A stretch of DNA of 64,000 bases, taken from positions 186,001-250,000 of the forward strand of contig BIFP01000068.1 of assembly GCA_005402585.1 (NCBI GenBank), given 5' to 3'. The position numbers and the translations under genes are program-made. Of the stretch, positions 8,187 to 16,442 are shown in pieces (position 1 is the stretch's first letter; every line of letters starts with the position of its first letter). The notes beneath the pieces are model-generated. The model was not told where the DNA came from, did not search any database, and was given only the letters and a program-made list of their open reading frames with translations. This DNA is from Micromonosporaceae bacterium KJ-029. GTDB taxonomy: Bacteria; Actinomycetota; Actinomycetes; Mycobacteriales; Micromonosporaceae.

Positions 8187-9461
8187 CTACACCGCGGGCG
8201 CGACCCGGGTCATCGCATTGATCACCCGGTCCATCGCGTCACCGCCCCGGGGGTCGGTGAGGTTGGCCAGCAGCTTGAGCACGAAGCGCATCAGGGTCGG
8301 GTGAGGCATGCCGTGCTTCGTCGCCACGCGCATGATCTCCGGCCGGCCGATCAGCTTCACGAAGATCCCGCCCAGCCGGTAGTAGCCGCCGAACCGGGTC
8401 TTCAACTCCTGCGGGTACGCCATCAGCGCCCGCTCCCGCTCGATACCGGCGGGACGGGCCAGCGCCTGCACCGCGACCTCCGCGGCCAGCTCGCCGGACT
8501 CCATCGCGTACGCGATGCCCTCGCCGTTGAACGGGTTGACCATGCCACCGGAGTCGCCGACCAGCATGACCCCGCGGGTGTAGTGCGGCACCCGGTTGAA
8601 CCCCATCGGCAGCGCCGCGCCGAGGGTCGACCCCTCGGCGTTCGCCTCGTCGGCCAGCCCCCACTCGGGCGGCGTGTTCGCCAGCCAGTCGGTGAGCAGC
8701 CGCCGGTAGTTCGTCTTACCGAAGGCCGTGGACGAGTTGAGGATGCCGAGCCCGACGTTGACCCGGCCGTCACCGAGGCCGAAGATCCAGCCGTACCCGG
8801 GCAGCAGCGCGTCGCTGCCCTTGGCCCGCAGCTCCAGCCAGGACTCCAGGTAGTTGTCGTCGTGCCGGACCTCGGAGCGGTAGTAGCGCCGCACCGCCAC
8901 GCCGATCGGGCGGTCCTCCCGCTTCGCCAGCCCCAGCGCGAGCGGGAACCGGCCGGAGACACCGTCCGCGGCGACGACCAGCGGCGCGTGGAAGGTGGCG
9001 GGGGCCTTGTCCGGGCCGTCCTCGGCCTGCACGCCGATCACCCGGCCGTCCGGGTCGAGCACCGGGCCGATGACGTTGACGTTGGTGCGCAGCTCGGCAC
9101 CGGCGGCCACCGCCCGCTGGGCGAGCAGGTCGTCGAAGTCGAGCCGGGTGCGGACCAGGCCGTAGTTCGGGAAGCTGGCGAGGTCGGGCCAGTCCAGCTC
9201 CAGCCGGAGGCCGCCGCCGATCACCCGCAGGCCCCGGTTCTGCAGCCAGCCGGCCTCGGTGGAGGTGTCGACGCCCATCCGGATCAGCTGCCGCACCGCA
9301 CGCGGGGTCAGCCCGTCACCGCAGACCTTCTCCCGGGGGAACGCGGTCTTCTCCAGCAACAGCACGCGTACGCCGTGCCGAGCAAGGTGGTACGCGGTCG
9401 CCGAGCCACCGGGACCGGCGCCCACGACGATCACGTCGGCGTCGTTCTCCACCGCGGTCAT
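8187..9461 (-). CDS. menJ: Geranylgeranyl reductase-family FAD protein, probable menaquinone reductase
   Basis: This 424-residue flavoprotein has an N-terminal Rossmann motif VVGAGPGGSATAYH, then EKVCGDGLTPRAV and the FAD-contacting GDSGGMVNPFNGEGIAYA near residue 300. The family saturates isoprenoid chains. M. tuberculosis MenJ (Rv0561c) saturates one isoprene of menaquinone and lies near menG, as here. The location beside menG and nuo supports that role, but a lipid geranylgeranyl reductase cannot be excluded. A GGAGGAGG Shine-Dalgarno precedes the ATG. Two palindromes in its upstream region suggest regulation. Confidence 0.8.
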   Translation of the reverse strand: MTAVENDADVIVVGAGPGGSATAYHLARHGVRVLLLEKTAFPREKVCGDGLTPRAVRQLIRMGVDTSTEAGWLQNRGLRVIGGGLRLELDWPDLASFPNYGLVRTRLDFDDLLAQRAVAAGAELRTNVNVIGPVLDPDGRVIGVQAEDGPDKAPATFHAPLVVAADGVSGRFPLALGLAKREDRPIGVAVRRYYRSEVRHDDNYLESWLELRAKGSDALLPGYGWIFGLGDGRVNVGLGILNSSTAFGKTNYRRLLTDWLANTPPEWGLADEANAEGSTLGAALPMGFNRVPHYTRGVMLVGDSGGMVNPFNGEGIAYAMESGELAAEVAVQALARPAGIERERALMAYPQELKTRFGGYYRLGGIFVKLIGRPEIMRVATKHGMPHPTLMRFVLKLLANLTDPRGGDAMDRVINAMTRVAPAV

Positions 9462-9483
9462 CCGCGCCTCCTCCCCGCATGCT

Positions 9484-9499
9484 CGTGAAATGCTTCACA
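9484..9499 (-). promoter_or_regulatory. Crp/GlxR-like site upstream of menJ
   Basis: The plus strand reads CGTGA-N6-TCACA, matching nine of the ten fixed positions of the Crp-family consensus TGTGA-N6-TCACA. It sits 23-38 bases before the menJ ATG, downstream of a TAGACT -10-like box at 9514-9519. That position would fit repression. Confidence 0.4.
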
Positions 9500-9543
9500 A
9501 GCCAGCCGGGACGAGTCTATGACCGGTGCCGTACGCTCGCTTT

Positions 9544-9559
9544 GTTAGGGCGCCCTAAC
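9544..9559. promoter_or_regulatory. 16-bp perfect palindrome, candidate operator
   Basis: GTTAGGGCGCCCTAAC is a perfect palindrome 83 bases before menJ. Its TTAGG/CCTAA half-sites recall DtxR/IdeR-type boxes but it lacks their full 19-bp form. The rest of the 9500-9710 gap shows no gene. Confidence 0.4.
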
Positions 9560-9710
9560 CTGCCGAGGGCGGGTCGGCCACGGTGCTGCGGGCCGTCGGC
9601 GGCGCGGAAGCGGGGCTCGAAATCACGCCGACACGGCCCATATCACGCGCCACGGGCACGAGCCGGCGGCGACGCGCCGAGGGACCGCCTCCGGAGGAGC
9701 ATCCGAGTCG

Positions 9711-9920
9711 TCAGGAGCCGGTGGGGCTGGCAGCGTCCAGGCCAGCCCGAATGGTTTCCGGCAGGTGCTCGCGCAGCGCGCCGCCAGCCGCCCGGTCCAG
9801 CGCCGCGAGCACCTCGGACACCACCTGCCGCACGTCCGCGGGATCCGCACCGGCCAGATCCCTGAGCTGCTCGACCAGCTCTGCGGCATCGTCGATGGCC
9901 ACATCCTTCGGATCCGTCAT
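9711..9920 (-). CDS. Small acidic hypothetical protein
   Basis: The 69-residue product begins MTDPKDVAIDD and is mostly predicted amphipathic helix. I see no signal, membrane segment or known motif. The ATG at 9920 is preceded, at seven bases, by TAGGCT (9933-9928), a good -10 box placed for a leaderless transcript. This supports that start over an in-frame TTG further up. It lies between menG and menJ on the same strand. I do not recognise the family. Confidence 0.6.
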   Translation of the reverse strand: MTDPKDVAIDDAAELVEQLRDLAGADPADVRQVVSEVLAALDRAAGGALREHLPETIRAGLDAASPTGS

Positions 9921-9927
9921 GCCGGCC

Positions 9928-9933
9928 AGCCTA
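9928..9933 (-). promoter_or_regulatory. -10 box of a leaderless promoter
   Basis: TAGGCT on the minus strand ends seven bases before the ATG at 9920. Spacing and sequence match leaderless actinobacterial promoters, where transcription begins at the start codon. Confidence 0.5.
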
Positions 9934-9979
9934 CGGGCCAAAGCAGACTAAATCGCCGCATTCACACAAATGGTGGAAA

Positions 9980-10690
9980 TCACTCCCGTACGGCGCGGTG
10001 CAGAGCCACCACGCCACCGGTCAGGTTGCGCCATCCCACGCGACCCCAGCCGGCCGCGCCCACCCGCGCCGCCAGGGCCGGCTGGTCCGGCCAGGCCCGG
10101 ATCGACTCGGCGAGATAGACGTACGCGTCGGGGTTGCTGGAGACGGTGCGCGCCACCGCCGGCAGCGAACGCATCAGGTACGACAGGTAGACGGTGCGGA
10201 AGGCGGGGTTGACCGGGGTGCTGAACTCACAGACCACCAGGCGGCCACCCGGCCGGGTCACCCGGGCCAGTTCGCGCAGGGCGGCGTCGGTGTCGTTGAC
10301 GTTGCGCAACGCGAAGGAGATGGTCACCGCGTCGAAGCTGGCGTCGGCGAAGGGCAGCCGCAGGGCGTCCCCGGCCAGCAGCGGCACCTGCGGCCGGCTG
10401 CGCTTGCCGGCGTACAGCATGCCGAGCGACAGGTCGACGCCGACCGCGTACGCACCGGAGTGGGAAAGCTCCTCGGTGGAGACTCCGGTGCCCGCACCCA
10501 CATCGAGCACCCGATCCCCGGGGCGCAGTTCGAGCGCGGCCCGGGTGGCCCGCCGCCAGAACCGGTCCTGCCCGAAGGAGAGCACGGTGTTGGTCAGGTC
10601 GTAACGGGCCGCGACGCCGTCGAACATCGCGGCGACCTCGTGCGGCTGCTTGTCCAGGCTGGCGCGATGGCCCTGCGGGGTACGGCTCAC
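9980..10690 (-). CDS. menG: Demethylmenaquinone methyltransferase (UbiE/MenG family)
   Basis: This SAM-dependent methyltransferase performs the final ring methylation of menaquinone. Its 236 residues include MFDGVAARYDLTNTVLSFGQ near the start, the SAM-binding VLDVGAGTGVSTEEL and the UbiE signature NPDAYVYLAESIRAWPDQ. The GTG at 10690 matches the start of the M. tuberculosis homologue as I recall it. CAGAGT lies six bases before the GTG and could be a leaderless -10. Genes mqnA, mqnC, mqnE and ubiA/D/X-type genes elsewhere in the window show the futalosine route is used. Confidence 0.93.
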   Translation of the reverse strand: MSRTPQGHRASLDKQPHEVAAMFDGVAARYDLTNTVLSFGQDRFWRRATRAALELRPGDRVLDVGAGTGVSTEELSHSGAYAVGVDLSLGMLYAGKRSRPQVPLLAGDALRLPFADASFDAVTISFALRNVNDTDAALRELARVTRPGGRLVVCEFSTPVNPAFRTVYLSYLMRSLPAVARTVSSNPDAYVYLAESIRAWPDQPALAARVGAAGWGRVGWRNLTGGVVALHRAVRE

Positions 10691-10755
10691 CCCTCCACTC
10701 TGCCAGCCCGGCTCCGGCCGGCCGGCGGCGAGGTCACCGGCGCGCGCCGGAAAGA

Positions 10756-10793
10756 CAGTGCGGGCGGGATGGGTGACCATCCCGCCCGCACTG
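10756..10793 (-). terminator. 17-bp perfect stem-loop, terminator of the LPxTG gene
   Basis: Arms at 10756-10772 and 10777-10793 pair perfectly around a four-base loop (GTGA). The hairpin lies between the LPxTG gene stop and menG. There is no T-tract, as is common in high-GC actinobacteria. Confidence 0.65.
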
Positions 10794-10839
10794 CCGTGCG
10801 TTATGTGAACGGCCCGCGCGGGCCGATAGAGGACGAGCC

Positions 10840-12021
10840 TCAGGCGTTCGTCTTCTCGTCGCCCGGGGCCACCAGGACCACCCGGCGGCGACGGGCGACC
10901 AGGAACATGGCCACACCAGCGAGCACCACGGCCGCGCCGACGCCACCGATCAGGCTGGCCTGCACACCGGTGACCGGCAGGCCACCACCACCGCCGCCGC
11001 TGTGGGCGGCGACGACCACCGCGAAGTCGTCCTTGTTGTCGGACGGGTCGAGGTCGACGAAGTCCGACTCCTCGGCCTCACGCACCTCGGCCTTCGCGAA
11101 GGCCGGCTTGGTGGCGCTCTGCTGGCTCACCCGAGCGTCGGCCGGCAGCACGCCGAAGGCGGTGGCCTCCAGCGAGCCGCCCTTCAGGGTGGCCGGCGCC
11201 TCGAGACCCTCGTCCACAACTACCGGCAGCGGGAGGATCAGGATCATGTTCGACTCGAAGGGGAACGTCTTGTCCTCGCAGACCAGGGTGCGCTCGTCAG
11301 CGCTGAGGTCGCAGCCCTCGATCGGGAGGAACGCCACGCCCTTCGGCAGCTGGTAGGTCAGCTTGAGGCCCTTGGCGGTCCGGTCGCCCTGGTTGATGAC
11401 CTCGCTGTAGACCACAGCGGTGTCACCGGGACGCAGCGGGCCCTCGTCCTTGAAGGTGTCCAGGTCGATGCGGGTCTTCACGTCGGGGACGAGCACACCC
11501 AGATCGACGCCGCTTTCAGGGGTCAGCTCGACGTTGACGTCGATGCTGTTGTTGCTGTCGTCGGTGTCGTCCGGCGACTCGATGCTGATGGTCACCGGGG
11601 CGCTGTACGGCTCGGTGACGCCTTTGGCGAGGTTCAGCAGGACGATCGGCACCTCGGTCGTCTCGTCCGGCCCCGGAATCTCGTCCTCGTCCAGCGCACA
11701 GACGAACAGTTCCGGCTTGGAGTCGCCGGTGACGTCACAATCACCATCGGTGATCGGCACGACGAAGAGCTTGCTCTCGTCCACCTTGGACACGTCGACC
11801 TTGACGAGCACCTTGCTCGGGGTGCCCTCACCCTGGTTGGCGATCTTGGCCCAGGCGACCTTGCCCTCGACACCGGTGGTGAGGCGGGTGCCGGCGGCGG
11901 TGAGCGCCAGGTCGGTCTCGGTGCCGGCGGCGTGGGCCGGCGCGCCCAGGGCGGTGAACACGCCCGAGGCAAGCAGCGCGGCCGTGGCGAGGCTCGCGGC
12001 ACGACGGGTACGGAAGATCAT
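10840..12021 (-). CDS. LPxTG-type surface protein with signal peptide
   Basis: The 393-residue exported protein starts with a signal peptide ending near APAHA. The body is acidic with CARDB/DUF11-like beta-sandwich features (phrases such as PGDTAVVYSEVINQGDRTAKG). The C-terminus has a Gly linker, LPVTG, a hydrophobic stretch and a basic RRRR tail, a classic sortase sorting signal. It is therefore probably covalently anchored to the cell wall. The ATG at 12021 follows GGGGGAG. Ligand or partner is unknown. Confidence 0.85.
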   Translation of the reverse strand: MIFRTRRAASLATAALLASGVFTALGAPAHAAGTETDLALTAAGTRLTTGVEGKVAWAKIANQGEGTPSKVLVKVDVSKVDESKLFVVPITDGDCDVTGDSKPELFVCALDEDEIPGPDETTEVPIVLLNLAKGVTEPYSAPVTISIESPDDTDDSNNSIDVNVELTPESGVDLGVLVPDVKTRIDLDTFKDEGPLRPGDTAVVYSEVINQGDRTAKGLKLTYQLPKGVAFLPIEGCDLSADERTLVCEDKTFPFESNMILILPLPVVVDEGLEAPATLKGGSLEATAFGVLPADARVSQQSATKPAFAKAEVREAEESDFVDLDPSDNKDDFAVVVAAHSGGGGGGLPVTGVQASLIGGVGAAVVLAGVAMFLVARRRRVVLVAPGDEKTNA

Positions 12022-12349
12022 GAAGTGGTCTCCCCCGTTGGGGTCATGGAAAGGTACGCGCGGGGACGCTATCGGTCGGCGATCACCCGCGCCACCCCGG
12101 AACACACCCGTTATCAGCTGCTCAGCTAATGGTCACTTAAGGAATGTCCGGATTGATGGGTCTTGCTGCCCGACCGCGCCCGCACCCGGGCCACGAAGGC
12201 CCGACGCTTCGAACCAGATGGATGACCCTGGCAAGCCGTTCGGCTGACGCCGACAGACCATTGCGCCGCTGACGCAGCGTCCCGGGGCGATCGACCAACC
12301 GTGATCCCCGTTGCGGGCCCGGCCGGTGCGCTTGCGGCCCGCGCCTCGG
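12022..12349. other. 328-base gene-free region upstream of the LPxTG gene
   Basis: The stretch 12105-12150 is AT-rich for this genome. It contains AGCTG-CT-CAGCT on the minus strand and a GATAAC-like element, probably the LPxTG gene promoter. Toward mqnC lies a hairpin listed separately. I see no convincing gene. Confidence 0.4.
12313..12342 (-). terminator. Candidate terminator downstream of mqnC
   Basis: GCGGGCC at 12313-12319 pairs with GGCCCGC at 12336-12342. The hairpin starts eight bases after the mqnC stop. The stem is short and has no T-tract. Confidence 0.4.
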
Positions 12350-13540
12350 TCAGCTCGCCTCGACCAGTGGCAGCGACCGCCCGGCCCCGCCACCGGGCAG
12401 CGCGATCGACGAGAAGTGCGACACCACCCGGTCGTCGGTCGGATCGTCGGCGGGCGTGTGGTGCACGGCCAACCGGTTGTAGAGCGTGTCCCGCTGGGCG
12501 GGGACCCGGTCGGCGGAGCGGATCATCCCGATCAGCTCGTGCAGGTTCGACCGGTGCCGTGCGCCGGCCGAGGAGATGACGTTCTCCTCCAACATGATCG
12601 AACCGAGGTCGTCGACACCCATGTGCAGCGCGAGCTGGCCGACGTCCTTGCCGGTGGTCAGCCAGGACGCCTGCAGGTGCGGCACGGTCTCGAAGAACAG
12701 CCGGGCCACCGCCACCAGGCGCAGGTACTCCAGGGTGGTCGCCTGGGTCCGGCCCTTGAGGTGGTTGTTCTCCGGCTGGTACGTCCACGGGATGAAGGCC
12801 CGGAAGCCGCTGGTGCGGTCCTGCACGTCACGGATCATCCGCAGGTGCTCGATCCGCTCGGCGGCGGTCTCGCCGGTGCCCATCATCATCGTCGCGGTCG
12901 ACTCGACGCCCTGCCGGTGCGCCAGCTCCATGACCTCCAGCCAGCGCTCGCCCGACTCCTTCAGCGGCGCGATCGCCTTGCGGGGCCGCTCCGGCAGCAT
13001 CTCGGCGCCGGCACCGGCGATCGAGTCCAGCCCGGCGGCCTTGATCCGGGCGATGGCCTCGTCCAGGCTCACCCCGGAGACCTTGGCCATGTGCAGGATC
13101 TCGCTCGGCCCGATCGAGTGGATGGCGAGCTGCGGGTACGCCTTCTTGACCGAGGAGAAAAGCTCCTCGTAGTACTCGACGCCGTAGTCCGGGTGGTGTC
13201 CGCCCTGGAGCATGACCTGGGTGGCGCCCAGCTCGACCGCCTCACCGCAGCGGCGCAGGATCTCCTCGGTCGGGTGGGTCCACCCCTCCTTGTGCTTCGG
13301 CGCCCGGTAGAACGCGCAGAACTTGCACGCCGTCACGCAGACGTTGGTGTAGTTGATGTTGCGATCGATCAGGTACGTGACGATGTTGTCCGGGTACCGC
13401 CGTCGGCGTACCGCGTCCGCCGCCTCGCCTAGGGCGTGGAAGGGCGCCTCGGTGTAGAGCAGCAGGGCCTCCTCGGGCGTGATCCGCCCGCCGTCCGCGC
13501 CGCGCTGCAGGATGCCGTCGATCTCCTGGCTCACCGTCAC
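12350..13540 (-). CDS. mqnC: Cyclic dehypoxanthinyl futalosine synthase (radical SAM)
   Basis: This 396-residue radical SAM enzyme cyclises dehypoxanthine futalosine in the futalosine pathway to menaquinone. The cluster motif is CVTACKFC (CX3CX2C) near residue 68, preceded by INYTNVC and followed by MLQGGHHPDYGVEYYE. The conserved FIPWTYQPENN and the C-terminal HRSNLHELIGMI regions are typical. The start is GTG at 13540. A TAGGCT -10 box six bases upstream (13552-13547) suggests a leaderless message. It is separate from mqnA and mqnE, as often in actinobacteria. Confidence 0.95.
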   Translation of the reverse strand: MTVSQEIDGILQRGADGGRITPEEALLLYTEAPFHALGEAADAVRRRRYPDNIVTYLIDRNINYTNVCVTACKFCAFYRAPKHKEGWTHPTEEILRRCGEAVELGATQVMLQGGHHPDYGVEYYEELFSSVKKAYPQLAIHSIGPSEILHMAKVSGVSLDEAIARIKAAGLDSIAGAGAEMLPERPRKAIAPLKESGERWLEVMELAHRQGVESTATMMMGTGETAAERIEHLRMIRDVQDRTSGFRAFIPWTYQPENNHLKGRTQATTLEYLRLVAVARLFFETVPHLQASWLTTGKDVGQLALHMGVDDLGSIMLEENVISSAGARHRSNLHELIGMIRSADRVPAQRDTLYNRLAVHHTPADDPTDDRVVSHFSSIALPGGGAGRSLPLVEAS

Positions 13541-13546
13541 GCCCCG

Positions 13547-13552
13547 AGCCTA
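13547..13552 (-). promoter_or_regulatory. -10 box of leaderless mqnC promoter
   Basis: TAGGCT on the minus strand lies six bases before the mqnC GTG. No Shine-Dalgarno intervenes. Confidence 0.55.
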
Positions 13553-13637
13553 CGCCGACCCACTTCAGCACCGACCGCGGGCGCTCCCGACCTGTGATCC
13601 ATCCCCTGACGTCACCGCCCGGCGCGCCCGCGCCACG

Positions 13638-14789
13638 TCACGCGTCGTAGTCGACGGCAAGGGTGTCGGTGAGCGGACTGGACTGGCAGGTGAGGACGTA
13701 GCCGGCGGCCACCTCGTCGGGCTCCAGGGCATAGTTGCGGGCCATCTGCACCTCGCCGGAGACCACCTTCGCCTTACAGGTCGAGCAGACCCCGCCCTTG
13801 CAGGCGTACGGCAGCTCGCTGCGGACCTTCAACGCCGCGTCCAGCACCCGCTCGTCCCGCCGCATGGTGAAGCTCGACGAGCGGCCGTCCAGCAGGATGG
13901 TGACCTCGGTGCCACCGGATGACTCGTCGGGACGGCGGACCGGCTCCGGCGGCGCGTCGACGTGGAACAGCTCGGTGTGCACCGCCGACTCCGGCAGACC
14001 TCGCGCGACGAGCACCGCCTTGGCGTCGACCACCAGGCCGTACGGGCCGCAGAGGAACCACTCCTCGATCGCGTCACCGGGCACGATGCTGTCCAGCAGC
14101 CGGCCCAGCCGTTCGGCGTCGATGCGCCCGGAGAGCAGCGGCGACTCGCCCTGCTCCCGGGAGAGCACGTGCACCAGGTGCAGCCGCGCCGGGTACCGGT
14201 CCTTCAGGTCGGCCAGCTCCTCGGCGAACATCACCGTGTTGGCCGTGCGGTTGCCGTACACCAGGGTGAAGGTGCTGGCCGGCTCGACGGCCAGGGCGGT
14301 GGCGACCAGCGACAGCACCGGAGTGATGCCGGAACCGGCGACCACCGCGCCGTAGCGGCGCGCCCGGTCCGGCGCGAACGCCGTGCTGAAGTGGCCCAGC
14401 GGGGGCAGCACCTCGACAGTGTCGCCGTGCCGCAACGTCGCGCAGGCGTACCCGGAGAACGAGCCGCCCGGGATCTCCCGCACGCCGATCCGCAGCCGGC
14501 CGTGCCGGGCCAGTTCGTCCGGCGTGGAGCAGATGGAGTACGAGCGGCGCACGTCCTCCCCGGCGGCACCGGCGGCGCCGTCCGCACCGGCGGTGCCGGT
14601 GGCCGCGGCTCCGCCGGGTAGACGCAACGTGAGGTGCTGGCCGGCGCGGAACGCGAAGGTCTCGCGCAAGTCCTCGGGCACCGCGAAGGTGATCGCGACG
14701 GCGTCCGCGGTGAGCCGGTCCACTGCGGTGACGGGCAGTGGGTGGAACACCGGCCGGCGGCGGACCGGGCGGGTGATGGTGACAGTCAC
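13638..14789 (-). CDS. paaE: Phenylacetyl-CoA 1,2-epoxidase reductase subunit
   Basis: The 383-residue reductase passes electrons from NAD(P)H to the PaaAC oxygenase. An N-terminal FAD domain (RRSYSICS), an NAD domain (GSGITPVLS) and a C-terminal plant-type ferredoxin (CKGGVCSTC plus LTC) are in the order expected. A Gly/Ala-rich insertion (TGTAGADGAAGAAG) precedes the FAD motif. The GTG at 14789 overlaps the paaD stop as GTGA. A much longer open frame running through paaD is spurious. It is the last gene of the paa operon seen here. Confidence 0.93.
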   Translation of the reverse strand: MTVTITRPVRRRPVFHPLPVTAVDRLTADAVAITFAVPEDLRETFAFRAGQHLTLRLPGGAAATGTAGADGAAGAAGEDVRRSYSICSTPDELARHGRLRIGVREIPGGSFSGYACATLRHGDTVEVLPPLGHFSTAFAPDRARRYGAVVAGSGITPVLSLVATALAVEPASTFTLVYGNRTANTVMFAEELADLKDRYPARLHLVHVLSREQGESPLLSGRIDAERLGRLLDSIVPGDAIEEWFLCGPYGLVVDAKAVLVARGLPESAVHTELFHVDAPPEPVRRPDESSGGTEVTILLDGRSSSFTMRRDERVLDAALKVRSELPYACKGGVCSTCKAKVVSGEVQMARNYALEPDEVAAGYVLTCQSSPLTDTLAVDYDA

Positions 14790-15262
14790 AGCGCCTTCAC
14801 ATGGTCGAAGGGTTCGGAACAGGCGCGGCAGCGCCAGAGTGCCTTGCACGCGGTGGAACCGAAGCGGCTGAGCTGCTCGGTATCCGGCGATCCACAGCGC
14901 GGGCAGCGGACCGCCAGGGTGAGCGGTACGACGCCGTCGCGCCGGACCGGTGCCGGCGGGGCGATACCGGCGGCGGCCAGCTTCGCCCGCCCGGCGTCGG
15001 TGATCCAGTCGGTGCTCCAGGCCGGGCTGTGCACCGTGCGTACCTCGACGTCCGGATGGCCGGCCGCCACCAGCGCCCGGCGGATGTCGGCACGGATGAC
15101 ATCCATGGCCGGGCAGCCGGTGTAGGTCGGGGTGATGGTCACCACGACCCGGCCCGTGGCCGGATCCTCCTCGACCGAACGCAGGATGCCGAGGTCGTCG
15201 ATGGTGATCACCCGGATCTCCGGGTCCACCACCGCCGCCACTGCCTCCCGAGCCGTCCTCAC
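14786..15262 (-). CDS. paaD: Phenylacetate degradation protein PaaD (MIP18/DUF59 type)
   Basis: This 158-residue protein is needed for the PaaABCE epoxidase, probably in iron-sulfur or di-iron maturation. The DUF59 core has TYTGCPAMDVI. The C-terminus is a zinc ribbon with CPRCGS and CRAC pairs. GTG at 15262 is chosen because it overlaps the TGA of the preceding cassette mini-ORF and has GAAAGG eight bases upstream. The frame stays open upstream only through the repeat. Confidence 0.9.
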   Translation of the reverse strand: MRTAREAVAAVVDPEIRVITIDDLGILRSVEEDPATGRVVVTITPTYTGCPAMDVIRADIRRALVAAGHPDVEVRTVHSPAWSTDWITDAGRAKLAAAGIAPPAPVRRDGVVPLTLAVRCPRCGSPDTEQLSRFGSTACKALWRCRACSEPFDHVKAL

Positions 15263-15321
15263 CAGCGCCACCTTTCGTTCGCGACTGCGGGGCTCCGCTG
15301 CGCTGCACTCCTCGCGCTCAC
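15259..15321 (-). repeat. Coupled mini-ORF cassette, family 1, copy 3a (before paaD)
   Basis: A 20-codon frame (VSARSAAQRSPAVANERWRW) starts at a GTGA overlap with copy 3b and ends in a GTGA overlap with paaD. CGCTGGTGA bounds it on each side. Confidence 0.85.
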
Positions 15322-15380
15322 CAGCGCCACTTTTCGTTCGCGACTGCGGGGCTCCGCTGCGCTGCACTCCTCGCGTTCAC
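15318..15380 (-). repeat. Coupled mini-ORF cassette, family 1, copy 3b (after paaC)
   Basis: A tandem duplicate of copy 3a (59-bp period, two differences) with a 20-codon frame starting VNARSAAQR. Its GTG overlaps the paaC TGA. Confidence 0.85.
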
Positions 15381-16102
15381 CAGCGGGCCCCGGGGTGGGC
15401 GCGGGCGAGCACCTGCATCTCCGCGAGCAGGTACGACAGGTGTTCGGTGTGCACCCCGTCGCGCCCGCCGCCCGGCGCCCAGCCGGAGTCGGGCAGGGTG
15501 AGCGTCGCCTCGGCGAGCACGGCGGCGACGGTGGTGTCGAAATCGCCCCGCAGGGTGGCCGGGTCGACCGGCGCCCCCGGCGGTGCGGCGAACAACTCGT
15601 GGACGTACGGCCAGACCTGGTCGATCCCGGCCTGCATCCGCCGGTGCGACTCCTCGGTCCCGTCGCCCAGCCGCTTCACCCAGAGCGCGGCGTGGTCCAG
15701 GTGGTACGCGGACTCCTTGCGCGCCTTGGCGCCGATCGCGGCCAGCCGTTCGTCGGCGCAACCGGCCAGCGCGGTGTACAGCGGCAGCTGGTAGGCCGAC
15801 AGGGCGAGCAGCTTCGCCATGGTCACCGCGAAGTCACCGTTCGGCAGCTCGACCAGCAGGCAGTTGCGGAACTCCCGGTCGTCGCGCAGGTACGCCAGCG
15901 CGTCCTCGTCCCGGCCGGCGCCTTCCAACTCGCCCGCGTACGACAGCAACAGCCGGGCCGCGCCGAGCTGGTCCAGGGCGATGTTGGCCAGCGCGATGTC
16001 CTCTTCCATCTCCGGCGCGCGGGTGGTCCACTCGGCCAGCCGCTGCGCCGCGATCAACGCGTCGTCGCCGAGGGCGAGGGTGAAGGCGAAGGGACCGTTC
16101 AC
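15377..16102 (-). CDS. paaC: Phenylacetyl-CoA epoxidase structural subunit PaaC
   Basis: The 241-residue PaaC is the ferritin-like partner that scaffolds PaaA in the epoxidase. EMEEDIALANIALDQLGAAR and RKESAYHLDHAALWV are family regions. The start is GTG at 16102, with GGAGA about nine bases upstream inside a cassette. The TGA stop is shared with the first of two tandem cassettes leading to paaD. Confidence 0.93.
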   Translation of the reverse strand: MNGPFAFTLALGDDALIAAQRLAEWTTRAPEMEEDIALANIALDQLGAARLLLSYAGELEGAGRDEDALAYLRDDREFRNCLLVELPNGDFAVTMAKLLALSAYQLPLYTALAGCADERLAAIGAKARKESAYHLDHAALWVKRLGDGTEESHRRMQAGIDQVWPYVHELFAAPPGAPVDPATLRGDFDTTVAAVLAEATLTLPDSGWAPGGGRDGVHTEHLSYLLAEMQVLARAHPGARW

Positions 16103-16161
16103 AGGGCCGTCTCCGTTCGCGACTGCGGGGCTCGCAAACCCGGCTCACTCCTCGCACTCAC
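16099..16161 (-). repeat. Coupled mini-ORF cassette, family 1, copy 4 (paaB-paaC)
   Basis: A 20-codon frame, VSARSEPGLRAPQSRTETAL, overlaps the paaB TGA and the paaC GTG by GTGA at both ends. CCTGTGA flanks it. GGAGA serves paaC. Confidence 0.85.
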
Positions 16162-16442
16162 AGGTGGGCCACCCCTTCTGGCACCTCGTAGAAGGTGGGG
16201 TGGCGGTAGACCTTGTCTGCGGCCGGGTCGAAGAAGGCGTCCTTCTCGTCCGGGCTGGAGGCGGTGATCCCGCTCGCCGGCACCACCCAGATCGACACCC
16301 CCTCCTGGCGGCGGGTGTACAGATCCCGGGCGTTGCGCAGGGCCAGCTCGGCGTCGGGCGCGTGCAGGCTGCCGACGTGGGTGTGCGCCAGTCCGCGCCG
16401 GGCCCGGACGAAGACCTCCCACAGAGGCGAGGAATCGCTCAC
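16158..16442 (-). CDS. paaB: Phenylacetyl-CoA epoxidase subunit PaaB
   Basis: PaaB is a 94-residue small subunit that bridges PaaAC heterodimers. WEVFVRARRGLAHTHVGSLH and the DPAADKVYRHPTFYEVPEG end are characteristic. GTG at 16442 overlaps the TGA of the family-2 cassette between paaA and paaB. The length is normal for the family. Confidence 0.93.
   Translation of the reverse strand: MSDSSPLWEVFVRARRGLAHTHVGSLHAPDAELALRNARDLYTRRQEGVSIWVVPASGITASSPDEKDAFFDPAADKVYRHPTFYEVPEGVAHL

Noticed and set aside
13638..15308. A 556-residue frame joining paaE to upstream sequence
   Set aside because: The upstream part runs through paaD in another frame. The GTGA overlap at 14789 gives the real paaE start.
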